From positions 62,001 through 126,000 of the forward strand of contig NZ_JAHQYI010000002.1 of the NCBI RefSeq assembly GCF_019061125.1: a DNA stretch of 64,000 nucleotides, in the 5' to 3' direction. A model generated the notes under the pieces. It saw only the letters and a list, made by a program, of their open reading frames with translations, searched no databases and was not told the origin of the DNA. Shown here in pieces: positions 50,433 through 58,389 of the stretch (the stretch's first letter is position 1; every line of letters begins with the position of its first letter). The translations under genes and the position numbers were made by a program. The stretch is from Microbacterium sp. NC79. Its GTDB lineage: Bacteria; Actinomycetota; Actinomycetes; Actinomycetales; Microbacteriaceae.

Positions 50433-51263
50433 ATGATCGACAACGAAGTCTCCACTCCCCGCAACGTCATCGTCACCGGTGGCGCCCTCGGAATTGGTGG
50501 CGGCATCAGCCGCCGATTCGCAAACGACGGTGACAACGTTCTGCTGGTAGACATCAATAATGATGCCGCGACCCAGACCGCCGAGGCCATCGTCTCAGCT
50601 GGCGGAACCTGCGCGCCACTGATTGCCGATGTCACGACCGCAGAGGGCGTGGCAACCGTCGCTGCCTTCGTCGACGCAGCGTGGGGCGGCCGCGTTGATG
50701 TGCTCGTCAACAACGTGGGAGATTTCCGTCCGGCCAAGCCCGTCTTCGTGAAGTCCACCCCCGAGATGTGGGAGCAGCTGTACCGCATCAACCTTTGGCA
50801 CGTGCTGGCGATGACGCACGAATTTGCGCCACGCATGATCACGCACGGCACCGGAAACATCATCAACGTCTCCACCGTCGAAGCCTTCCGCGGGATTCCG
50901 GGTCACGCCGCCTACTCGGCGTACAAGGCCGGCGTTTCTGCCTTCACCAAGAGCATGGCGGTCGAGCTCAGCCCCAACGGCATCCGCGTGAACGCCATCG
51001 CCCCTGACCTCACCGATACCCCGCAAACCTCGCACGACGCGATGCTGAACGGCCGCGACCCCGAGCTGATCCCCTCCTGGATTCCGCTCGGCCGTTTCGG
51101 CCAGGCAGGCGACCACGCCGACGTCGTCGCGTTCCTCGCCTCCAACGATTCCCGCTTCGTCACGGGCGTCACGATCCCGGTCGATGGCGGAACCTTGGCC
51201 GCAAGCGGTTGGCACGGCAAGGCGCGCTCACGCGGCTGGACCAACATGCCCGACGGCGCCTAA
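50433..51263 (+). CDS. Short-chain dehydrogenase/reductase
   Basis: The 276-residue SDR has TGGALGIGGGISRRFANDG, NNVGDFRPAKPVF, S in INVSTVEAFRG, YSAYK and the end PVDGGTLAASGWH. No Shine-Dalgarno lies before ATG 50433, and operator 7 is directly upstream, which suggests a leaderless or nearly leaderless mRNA. It has its own terminator. The substrate is presumably a ring C/D intermediate (inference from the operator). Confidence 0.86.
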   Translation: MIDNEVSTPRNVIVTGGALGIGGGISRRFANDGDNVLLVDINNDAATQTAEAIVSAGGTCAPLIADVTTAEGVATVAAFVDAAWGGRVDVLVNNVGDFRPAKPVFVKSTPEMWEQLYRINLWHVLAMTHEFAPRMITHGTGNIINVSTVEAFRGIPGHAAYSAYKAGVSAFTKSMAVELSPNGIRVNAIAPDLTDTPQTSHDAMLNGRDPELIPSWIPLGRFGQAGDHADVVAFLASNDSRFVTGVTIPVDGGTLAASGWHGKARSRGWTNMPDGA

Positions 51264-51285
51264 TCCGCCCCGCGCACCGATTCTC

Positions 51286-51312
51286 GGCCCCGGACCACTC
51301 GGTTCCGGGGCC
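51286..51312 (+). terminator. Terminator of the SDR at 50433
   Basis: GGCCCCGG and CCGGGGCC form an 8-bp stem, followed by a T-rich stretch (CTCTTCTTT). Confidence 0.8.
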
Positions 51313-51428
51313 CTCTTCTTTGCCCCTCTACCTGGTTCCGGAACCGGGGAGCACGCACGATACAGTCGCCCCCACGCGACACGAAGGCGGCCGCACGGGA
51401 ATCCGCACGGCCGCCTTCGCAACTGAAC

Positions 51429-52154
51429 TTAGTGAGACTGCACGCCGAAGTACGCAGCCTGCAGGTCTTCGACCGTGATGTCGGCAGCCTTGCCCGAAAT
51501 CACGTTCTTGCCCATGTCGATGACCGCGACTTCGTCGGCGATCGCAACAGAGTCCTGCACGGCCTGCTCGATGAGCAGGATGCCGAGGCCAGTGGCCTTC
51601 AGCGAATGCACGCGATCCATGACCTCTTTGACGATGACCGGCGCCAGACCCTGGCTCGGCTCGTCAAGAATCAGCAGCTTCGGGTTTGCCATCAGCGCCT
51701 GTCCGATCGCCAGCATCTGCTGCTGACCACCCGACATGCTGGCAGCCGTCAGCGACCGCTTCTCACCGAGGATCGGGAAGAACTCGTAGATCTCCTCCAC
51801 CTTCGGCATCAGCGCACGCTTCTTCTGCTTCGTCGAGAAGCCACCGAGCAGCAGGTTCTGTTCGATCGTGAGCTCGTGGAAGACGCGCTTGCCTTCCTGC
51901 ACGTACGACAGGCCCTCGGCCACACGCTTGTGCGCGGGCACGTCGGCAATCGACTGGCCGAGGTACGTGACGGAACCGCCCTGCACCTTGTTGAGGCCGG
52001 TGATGGCTCGCAGTGTGGTCGTTTTGCCAGCACCGTTACGGCCAAGCAGAACTGTGATCTCACCCGAACGAACCGTGAGCGACACGTCGCGAACAACCGT
52101 CAGGTCGCCGTAGCCGGTCTTCAGGTTCTGGACGTCAAGAAGAACTTCAGACAT
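51429..52154 (-). CDS. LivF-type ABC transporter ATP-binding protein
   Basis: The 241-residue ATPase has Walker A GRNGAGKTT, the LivF-typical EGKRVFHELTIEQNLLLG, signature MSGGQQQMLAIGQAL, Walker B LLILDEPSQGLAP and IEQAVQDS. It is the second ATPase of a branched-chain-amino-acid-type importer. ATG 52154 overlaps the LivMG gene by 8 bp. Its operon starts at operator 8, so its cargo is probably a steroid breakdown product rather than an amino acid (inference). Confidence 0.9.
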   Translation of the reverse strand: MSEVLLDVQNLKTGYGDLTVVRDVSLTVRSGEITVLLGRNGAGKTTTLRAITGLNKVQGGSVTYLGQSIADVPAHKRVAEGLSYVQEGKRVFHELTIEQNLLLGGFSTKQKKRALMPKVEEIYEFFPILGEKRSLTAASMSGGQQQMLAIGQALMANPKLLILDEPSQGLAPVIVKEVMDRVHSLKATGLGILLIEQAVQDSVAIADEVAVIDMGKNVISGKAADITVEDLQAAYFGVQSH

Positions 52155-53982
52155 CGCTTTCTCCACTCGTGACGTCAACCTCCGCTGCGATACCAAGGTA
52201 TTCCTCCTTGACGCGCGGGTTGTTCTCAATCTCTTCCGAGGTTCCGTGTGCCATGACCTTGCCCTGTGCGAGCACGTAGATCGAGTCGGCCAGACGCAGC
52301 ACCAGCTGGAAGTTGTGCTCCACGAGCACGATCGTGAGGCCCGCGTCGCGCAAGCGACGAATCAGGGCTTCCAGCACCTCAAGCTCGTCCTCGTCAAGAC
52401 CAGAAGCGGTCTCATCGAGGAGCAGAACGCGAGGGTTGGCGACCAGGGCGCGTGCGACCTCGAGCAGACGACGCTGGCCAAGGGGCAGTGCGTCGGCTTC
52501 CATGTCGCGCTGTTCTGCGAGGCCGACGAGCGCAAGCGCACGGTCAGTCTCAATCCGGTCGTTCTTGCGTACCTTCAGGAACTTCGGGGTACGGAAGATC
52601 GCACCGGCAATCGAAACGCGGTCAGAGCCGATACGGCCTGCTTCCACCGCCTCGAAAACCGTGAGCTTCTCCGGAATGTGCGGCGTCTGGAACGTACGCG
52701 AGACACCCGCACGCGAGACCTTGAACGACGGCAGGCCGGCAATCTGGTCCTGGTCGAGGCTGATCGCGCCCGAGTCGGTCTTGTAGAAGCCCGAGATCAT
52801 GTTCAGCAGCGTGGTCTTACCTGAACCGTTCGGACCGATGATGGCCGTCACCTTGCCAGGCTGAGCGTCGACAGACACGTTGGACAGCGCTTTGTTTCCG
52901 CCGAACGCCTTCGAGACATCCGTGACAACGAGCGGTGCACCATTGAGCTTTTCGATCTCGACGCTTGCGGCCGACGACGAGTCCGTCGTCAACGCACGCT
53001 TCACGGTTCCGGTCTTATTAGCAGCCCAGTTGTCAATCTTCCTGACGAGGCTGCGACCGAGGCCAGCGAGGCCACCGGTGAAGACCACACCACCGAACAC
53101 CAGGAATGCACCCGTGATGATGATGTTCCAGCCACCGAGGTTGGACGCCTGGTTCAGGCCGAACTGCAGTACCGCTGCGCCGATCGCCGCACCATATACC
53201 GAAGCGGAACCACCGAAGATGGAAGCCGCAAGAACGGTCATGGCGAAGGAGAACGCGAACGCCTCGGGTGAGATGTAGCCGTCAAGGTTGGCAAACAGCA
53301 CACCGGCAACACCGGCAGGGATCGCACCGAGTGCGTAGGCCGACAGCTTCATGCTGAAGACCGAGATACCCATCGATGAGGCGAGCACGGGGCTGCGCTT
53401 GAGCACCTGCAGTGCGAGACCGTTGCGCGAAACAATGATGTTGCGCATCACGGCGAACCACAGGATCGCAATCACACAAAGCAGGATGTAGTACGTTGCC
53501 GGGTCGAGCGGGCCGCCGAAGAAGGTCGCAGGAACCACGGTCATGCCGTTACGGCCGCCGGTGCTTTCCTTGAAGATCGACAGCACGTCGGGAATCAGCA
53601 GGATCAGGAAGAACGACGTCATCGCGAGCGACCAACCGCCAAGGCGGAGGCCGGGGATACCGGAGATCAAACCGATCAGCAGTGCAACAGCGGCACCAGC
53701 CAGCAGCTGCAGGAAGATGTCAGTGACACCCGCCTTACTCATGAGACCGGCGGTGTAGGCACCACCGGCATACATAGCCACCTGACCCATGGCCAGCTCG
53801 CCTGCATAACCGAGGCTGAGGTTGAGGCCTGTCACGATGAGCGCAAGCAGGATCGTCAGCTGAACCTGACGTGTCACGGCATAGCCGAGGCCCATGTACG
53901 GCACGAAAATGAGTGCGATGCCGAGGATGAGCGGAACGATGAAGCCCGGAAGGGCGCGGAATTTAAGCCACAGTGCAGCCAT
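52147..53982 (-). CDS. LivM-LivG fusion: ABC permease joined to ATP-binding protein
   Basis: The 611-residue protein is a fusion. Residues 1 to about 320 are a LivM-like permease with eight or more helices (LSLGYAGELAMGQVAMYAGGAYT, GMSVFSMK-like GISVFSMKLSAYALGAIPAGVAGVLFA). Residues about 350-611 are a LivG-like ATPase with GPNGSGKTT, RTFQTPHIPEKLTVFEAV, an unusual signature LPLGQRRLLEVARAL and LLLDETASGLDE. Fused LivMG occurs in some actinobacteria. It sits between LivH and LivF, 2 bp from LivH. Confidence 0.92.
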   Translation of the reverse strand: MAALWLKFRALPGFIVPLILGIALIFVPYMGLGYAVTRQVQLTILLALIVTGLNLSLGYAGELAMGQVAMYAGGAYTAGLMSKAGVTDIFLQLLAGAAVALLIGLISGIPGLRLGGWSLAMTSFFLILLIPDVLSIFKESTGGRNGMTVVPATFFGGPLDPATYYILLCVIAILWFAVMRNIIVSRNGLALQVLKRSPVLASSMGISVFSMKLSAYALGAIPAGVAGVLFANLDGYISPEAFAFSFAMTVLAASIFGGSASVYGAAIGAAVLQFGLNQASNLGGWNIIITGAFLVFGGVVFTGGLAGLGRSLVRKIDNWAANKTGTVKRALTTDSSSAASVEIEKLNGAPLVVTDVSKAFGGNKALSNVSVDAQPGKVTAIIGPNGSGKTTLLNMISGFYKTDSGAISLDQDQIAGLPSFKVSRAGVSRTFQTPHIPEKLTVFEAVEAGRIGSDRVSIAGAIFRTPKFLKVRKNDRIETDRALALVGLAEQRDMEADALPLGQRRLLEVARALVANPRVLLLDETASGLDEDELEVLEALIRRLRDAGLTIVLVEHNFQLVLRLADSIYVLAQGKVMAHGTSEEIENNPRVKEEYLGIAAEVDVTSGESDV

Positions 53983-53984
53983 GA

Positions 53985-54842
53985 TCAGACCGTCCTTTCC
54001 TTGCGGCGCGTGAACAAACCGGTCGGCTTGATCATGAGAATGATGACCAGGATCGCGAAGACAGTGATCGCCGCGTAGTCAGCACCCCAGTAGCGGCCGG
54101 CGATGGCCTCGGCGAGACCCACAATGGCGCCACCGACGAGAACACCCCACATCGAGCCGAAACCACCGATGGCAAGAACCACGAAGCCCTTAAGCGCGAG
54201 CGACGCACCGAGGGTGGCCACCGCGTACGTCTTCGGACCGACGATAACGCCGAGGAAGCCAGCGATCATTCCGGTCGCGACGAATGCAAGGAAGGCAAAG
54301 CGGCGCACGTTGACACCGCGCAGCACAGCGGCCTCGCGGTCTTCACTCATGCCGAGCAGAGCAATACCGACCATGGAGCGCTTCGAGAACTGCGTGAGAG
54401 CCACAACGAGCAGCACAACAACCACGACAATCGCGATTTCGACGGGCAGGACAGCGCCGCCTGCGATCTCCAGCGGCTTGTTGCCGAGGAAGAACGGAAC
54501 CGCGTGGGGCTCGCCGCCCCAGATCAGCTGAGCGACGCCCTCAATAACGAAGGAGGCACCCAGCGTGGTGACAAGCAGGTTGTGCATGTCTTTGACGGGG
54601 CGGACGGCCACGCGCTCTTCGAGCGCGGCAATCAGACCGACGATGATCGCGGCACCAATGCCAACGAGCCACCAGGGAAGGCCCCACACCGCGATGCCCA
54701 GGTATGCCAAGAAGGCACCGAACATCATGAGTGTTGCTTGGGCGAAGTTAAAGGTCTTCTGGGAAAGGAAGACGATGTTGTAGCCAATAGCGACGAGTGC
54801 GTAGATTGCACCGAGCGCTAGGCCCGAAAAAATAATTGTCAT
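53985..54842 (-). CDS. LivH-type ABC transporter permease
   Basis: The 285-residue membrane protein has about eight helices and the LivH motifs GLALGAIYALVAIGYNIVFLSQKTFNFAQATLMMFGAFLAY, LLVTTLGASFVIEGVAQLIWG and LGASLALKGFVVLAIGGFGSMWGVLVGGAIVGLAEAI. It pairs with the LivM half of the fusion to form the channel. GGAG precedes the ATG. A long hairpin lies between it and the binding-protein gene upstream. Confidence 0.92.
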   Translation of the reverse strand: MTIIFSGLALGAIYALVAIGYNIVFLSQKTFNFAQATLMMFGAFLAYLGIAVWGLPWWLVGIGAAIIVGLIAALEERVAVRPVKDMHNLLVTTLGASFVIEGVAQLIWGGEPHAVPFFLGNKPLEIAGGAVLPVEIAIVVVVVLLVVALTQFSKRSMVGIALLGMSEDREAAVLRGVNVRRFAFLAFVATGMIAGFLGVIVGPKTYAVATLGASLALKGFVVLAIGGFGSMWGVLVGGAIVGLAEAIAGRYWGADYAAITVFAILVIILMIKPTGLFTRRKERTV

Positions 54843-54878
54843 GATTGCCGTCTCCGGGAGGGGCGGGAGTGGGCGGAG

Positions 54879-54913
54879 ATGGGGGCTTCAGAGCTGAGCT
54901 CTGAAGCCCCCAT
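54879..54913 (-). other. Strong stem-loop between the binding-protein and LivH genes
   Basis: ATGGGGGCTTCAGAGCT and AGCTCTGAAGCCCCCAT are perfectly complementary. No T stretch follows on the minus strand, so it is more likely an mRNA-stabilising hairpin or partial attenuator, giving more binding protein than membrane parts, than a full terminator. Confidence 0.8.
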
Positions 54914-54924
54914 CACTTACATAG

Positions 54925-56154
54925 TTACTGGAACTGGCCGTTAACCAGCGGGCCGGGCGAGATGAAGAGGAACTCATCCGTACCCAGGCTCGGGCTGTGC
55001 TTCTCCGGCGTGAAGCCGTAGTTCTTGATCAGGATGGTTCCGGCGTCCTTCTGCACCTGCGCGTCGGTGATTCCCTTAACGAGGGCCTCAGCGTCGAGCG
55101 AGCCTTCCTTCTCAGCGGCAGCCTTGACGAGCCACATCGCGTCGAGGTTGTAGGCCAGGATGAGCGAGGTCTTGATGTCGCCTGCCTCAACCATGTGCTT
55201 GACACCGTCGTTGACGGCTGCGTCGTTCTTGTCGAACTTGGTCGACGTGAAGACCTGCATCGTCAGGTTCTTAACCTGGTCGGTGCCGAGAACACCCGTC
55301 GGGGGCTCCGTTGCGATGAGCGTCGTTGCCGAGACCGAGGTGTTGCCCATGATCGGGATGTCCCAGCCGAGCTTCTCGATGCCCTGGAGCACGTAGCCGA
55401 GCGGTGCGCCGTAGGCGTCAAGAACGAGGACGTCCGGGTTCTTCGACTTGAGAGCCTCGAGCTGAGCCGTCATGTCAAGAGCGGCGACGTCGTAGCCTTC
55501 GTTACCGACAACCGTGAAGCCGGACTCACCGAAGATCTCGCTGGTGCCCTTACCGAACAGCTCGCCGTACGCGCTCGAGCCGTGCAGGATCGCGACGTCT
55601 TCGTAGCCCTTGTCTTCCATCGTGGGCACGAATGCCTTGATGTAGTCGTTGGCCGAAGGCGAGAGGTCGAAGTTGTAGGGCGACTGTGCCGGGTCAGCCG
55701 ACGTTGCCGTCGGGCCGATGTTGAACGACAGAATCTTGTTCTGCGTGAGGATCGGAATCATCGCGTCAGCGACGGTCGAGGGGCCCGAGTTCATGACGGC
55801 AACGGGCTTGTCGCCGCTTGCCAGCAGTTCCTTGAGCTTGGTAACAGCAACGGTCGGGTCACCGGTGTCGTCAATAACTTCAATCTCGACCTGGCGGCCG
55901 TCGATACCACCAGCAGCGTTAACGCTGGCGACCGATGCCTTCGCTGCCGTAATCGAGGTCGCAGCGTTGTTGGCCAGGATGCCTTCAGCGCTAACACCAC
56001 CGAAAACGACAACCTTGATGGGCTCGCTCGAGGACGAACCGCCCTCGGAAGGCTTTGAGGTTTCGGGTGAGGTGCTGTTGCCGGAGCAGCCCGCGAACGT
56101 GAGCGTCGCGACCGCGAGTGCCGCTACGGATGCGGCGAGTTTTTTGCGGTGCAT
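54925..56154 (-). CDS. LivJ-type substrate-binding lipoprotein
   Basis: The 409-residue protein has a lipoprotein signal with lipobox FAGC (C23), a Ser/Glu-rich linker and the type I periplasmic-binding fold of the branched-chain amino acid family (IKVVVFGGVSAEGILANNAATSITAAKASVASVNAAGGIDGRQVEIEVIDDTGDP). AAAGG precedes the ATG. Operator 8 lies 30 bp upstream, placing the whole transporter under the KstR2-type system. The ligand could be HIP or another steroid-derived carboxylate (inference). Confidence 0.9.
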   Translation of the reverse strand: MHRKKLAASVAALAVATLTFAGCSGNSTSPETSKPSEGGSSSSEPIKVVVFGGVSAEGILANNAATSITAAKASVASVNAAGGIDGRQVEIEVIDDTGDPTVAVTKLKELLASGDKPVAVMNSGPSTVADAMIPILTQNKILSFNIGPTATSADPAQSPYNFDLSPSANDYIKAFVPTMEDKGYEDVAILHGSSAYGELFGKGTSEIFGESGFTVVGNEGYDVAALDMTAQLEALKSKNPDVLVLDAYGAPLGYVLQGIEKLGWDIPIMGNTSVSATTLIATEPPTGVLGTDQVKNLTMQVFTSTKFDKNDAAVNDGVKHMVEAGDIKTSLILAYNLDAMWLVKAAAEKEGSLDAEALVKGITDAQVQKDAGTILIKNYGFTPEKHSPSLGTDEFLFISPGPLVNGQFQ

Positions 56155-56183
56155 GTGAGGGGACCTTTCTCGTCATTGAGTGC

Positions 56184-56201
56184 AGCAAACAAATGCTTGG
56201 T
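56184..56201. promoter_or_regulatory. KstR2-type operator 8 (liv-type transporter)
   Basis: The site reads AGCAAACAAATGCTTGGT and lies 30 bp upstream of the binding-protein start. Confidence 0.8.
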
Positions 56202-56236
56202 TAGTCAACCACAGGCTGTTCCGTTAGGCAAGACCA

Positions 56237-56254
56237 ACGAAGCGTTTGCTTGGT
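56237..56254. promoter_or_regulatory. KstR2-type operator 9 (SDR at 56287)
   Basis: The site reads ACGAAGCGTTTGCTTGGT. It is 53 bp from operator 8 and 33 bp before the divergent SDR, so the divergent pair has one site each. Confidence 0.78.
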
Positions 56255-56286
56255 TTCTACTGTAGCGCAGTGCTACCGTGCCGAGC

Positions 56287-57045
56287 ATGACCCACGTTGA
56301 ACCAGCTCAAGATTTCGCTCAGCTTCCCGGCGTTGCCGTCGTGATCGGAGGTTCTGGTGGCATTGGCGCCGCGTGTGTGCACCGCCTGACTGCCGGTGGC
56401 GCGCACGTTGTAGCCACCTATCGTTCGACAGCTCCAACCAACCTGGGTTCCGCCGATTTGGCGCGCCTCGACGTCACAGACGCCAATGCTGCTACCGCCC
56501 TTTTCGACGAGATTGCGGAGCGTCACGGGGGCATCCACACGGTGGTCCATGCGGCGGGTCCGCACGTTCCGATGAGGTACCTGTCTACTGTGTCGCCTGC
56601 GGAGTTCGCGGCGCAAGTTGACGGGGATCTCGTGGGTTTCTACAACATCGTGCACGCGGCCGTTCCGCACCTTCGCACGTCTCGCGGCTCCCTCACCGTC
56701 GTGTCATCGGCTGGCACCAAGCGCTACCCCGTGCGCGACGGCCTGTCCGCCGCACCGAAGGGCGGCGTTGAGGCGCTTGCTCGCGGTATCGCCGCAGAAG
56801 AAGGCAAGTACGGTGTGCGAGTAAACAGCGTCGGGCCCGGCATGCTGCACGATGGCATGTCAGCCAAACTTCAAGCATCGGGCGACCTCGATCAGCGCGC
56901 GTTGGACGTCGCGACGGCGAACATTCCGATGCGGCGATACGGCTATGCCAGCGACATCGCGGAGGCCGTGGCCTTCCTTGCTTCCCCGCGCGCCAACTTC
57001 ATCACGGGTCAGAAGCTCGACGTCGACGGCGGCTACGGCATCTAA
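56287..57045 (+). CDS. SDR-fold protein lacking the catalytic tyrosine
   Basis: The 252-residue protein has the SDR frame: VVIGGSGGIGAACVHRL, HAAGPHVP, S in VVSSAGT, and a normal C-terminal FITGQKLDVDGGYGI. At the active site, however, the YxxxK motif reads SAAPK (RDGLSAAPKGGVEA), so Ser replaces the catalytic Tyr while Lys is kept. It may be a non-redox SDR, a binding protein or an enzyme with a displaced tyrosine (RYPVRDG lies nine residues earlier). ATG 56287 has no Shine-Dalgarno; GTG 56278 is an alternative. Operator 9 precedes it. Confidence 0.83.
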   Translation: MTHVEPAQDFAQLPGVAVVIGGSGGIGAACVHRLTAGGAHVVATYRSTAPTNLGSADLARLDVTDANAATALFDEIAERHGGIHTVVHAAGPHVPMRYLSTVSPAEFAAQVDGDLVGFYNIVHAAVPHLRTSRGSLTVVSSAGTKRYPVRDGLSAAPKGGVEALARGIAAEEGKYGVRVNSVGPGMLHDGMSAKLQASGDLDQRALDVATANIPMRRYGYASDIAEAVAFLASPRANFITGQKLDVDGGYGI

Positions 57046-57148
57046 CGTCGCACGATTCCACTGGTGTTGATTCACAACTTCACGGAAAGCCGGGGCGCGT
57101 GGTGCAGATGCACCATTGCCAACTACACGGTCCAAAGATAAGGTCTCC

Positions 57149-57166
57149 CCCAAGCAATCGCTTGAT
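57149..57166. promoter_or_regulatory. KstR2-type operator 10 (P450 operon)
   Basis: The site reads CCCAAGCAATCGCTTGAT, with core CAAGCAATCGCTTG nearly perfect. It ends 11 bp before the P450 ATG and just before the GGAG ribosome site. Confidence 0.78.
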
Positions 57167-57177
57167 CGGAGATTACT

Positions 57178-58389
57178 ATGGCAATGGCGCCAAAACCCAT
57201 CGACGTACACACCCAAGAGTTCCTCGAGGACCCCAACGCAATGCTGGGCTGCCCGTTCTCTCGCATCCAACATGCAAATAGCCCAACGGGTGAGGAATTT
57301 TTCTCCTACGAAAGCGTTCGATCGCTATTCCGTGACCCCCGCGTGCGCCCCAAGAATGCCCAAGTCTTCCGCGACCTCGGTGTGACCGAAGACAGCCCGA
57401 TCATGAAATTCGTGACCACAGGCAACTTCAATATGATGTCCGCCGAAGATCACGCACGTATTCGCCCCATCATCGTGCGCGGGTTTCGCCCAGCGCGCAT
57501 CAAAGCGACCGAACCGCGAATCCAGGCCATCGCCGACGAGCTCGCGGACGCCATCGTCATGAATGGCAGTACCGCAAACGTTGTCGCCGACTACTCGCAC
57601 TATGTTTCGATCCGCACGATCTCTGCCTTCATCGGAGTGCCGCCGGAAGACATTGACAAGTTTGAAAGCGCATCGGTCGAGCTGATCCTACTCAGTGCGG
57701 TACCTTTCGAACCATCCCGGCCTCGCCTGGAGGCAGCACTCACAACAGTGCACGCCTACGTCGGCAGTCTTATCGAGCGTCGTCGCGCAGCTCCGCAAGA
57801 CGACTTCATCAGCGATCTGATCGCCATCCAAGACGCGGGTGAGAAGCTTTCGCAGGACGAGCTCATCTGGTCGATTGTTTTCATTCTGCTCGCGGGGCAC
57901 GACACGACGCGCTCCCAGATTGCCTCGACCGCTCGCATGCTGATTGACAACGGCTTATGGGAACAGGCCTACACCGACCGCACGTTGGTGGCACGGGCTC
58001 TCAAAGAGTCGCTACGGATCTACCCTGCCGCATACCGGTTCGCTCGTGTGGTTGAAGAAGACATGACGTATGGTGACGTCACGTTCGCCGCAGGTGGCCG
58101 CGTCGCGCTCAATCTGGCGGCAGCTGGCCGTGATCCCGAGGTCTTTGAAAACCCGGATGAGGTTGTCCTCGACCGCGCCGCTCCAGGCTTCGACATCGGT
58201 TTCGGGTACGGCAATCATCACTGCATCGGCTGGGCGCTCGCCACAGCCGAGATCACGATCGGCGTGCAGACACTTGTCGACCGCCTTCAGGCCGTCACGT
58301 TGCGGTCCCCCGTCGAATACAAAGTTGGCGGAACCATTGCTGGCCCAGAAAAAGTGGAGATTGAGTTTCAGCCGAGGACCGCACAATGA
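57178..58389 (+). CDS. Cytochrome P450
   Basis: The 403-residue soluble P450 has the I-helix LLAGHDTTRSQ, the K-helix ESLR, the meander FENPDEVVLDRAAPGFDIGFG and the heme loop FGYGNHHCIGWALA with ligand C349. I cannot assign a CYP family. The class is usual for actinobacterial three-component systems, and its electron donors, a ferredoxin and a reductase, are encoded two and three genes downstream. GGAG precedes ATG 57178. Its stop overlaps the epoxide hydrolase start. The steroid-derived substrate is an inference from operator 10. Confidence 0.92.
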   Translation: MAMAPKPIDVHTQEFLEDPNAMLGCPFSRIQHANSPTGEEFFSYESVRSLFRDPRVRPKNAQVFRDLGVTEDSPIMKFVTTGNFNMMSAEDHARIRPIIVRGFRPARIKATEPRIQAIADELADAIVMNGSTANVVADYSHYVSIRTISAFIGVPPEDIDKFESASVELILLSAVPFEPSRPRLEAALTTVHAYVGSLIERRRAAPQDDFISDLIAIQDAGEKLSQDELIWSIVFILLAGHDTTRSQIASTARMLIDNGLWEQAYTDRTLVARALKESLRIYPAAYRFARVVEEDMTYGDVTFAAGGRVALNLAAAGRDPEVFENPDEVVLDRAAPGFDIGFGYGNHHCIGWALATAEITIGVQTLVDRLQAVTLRSPVEYKVGGTIAGPEKVEIEFQPRTAQ

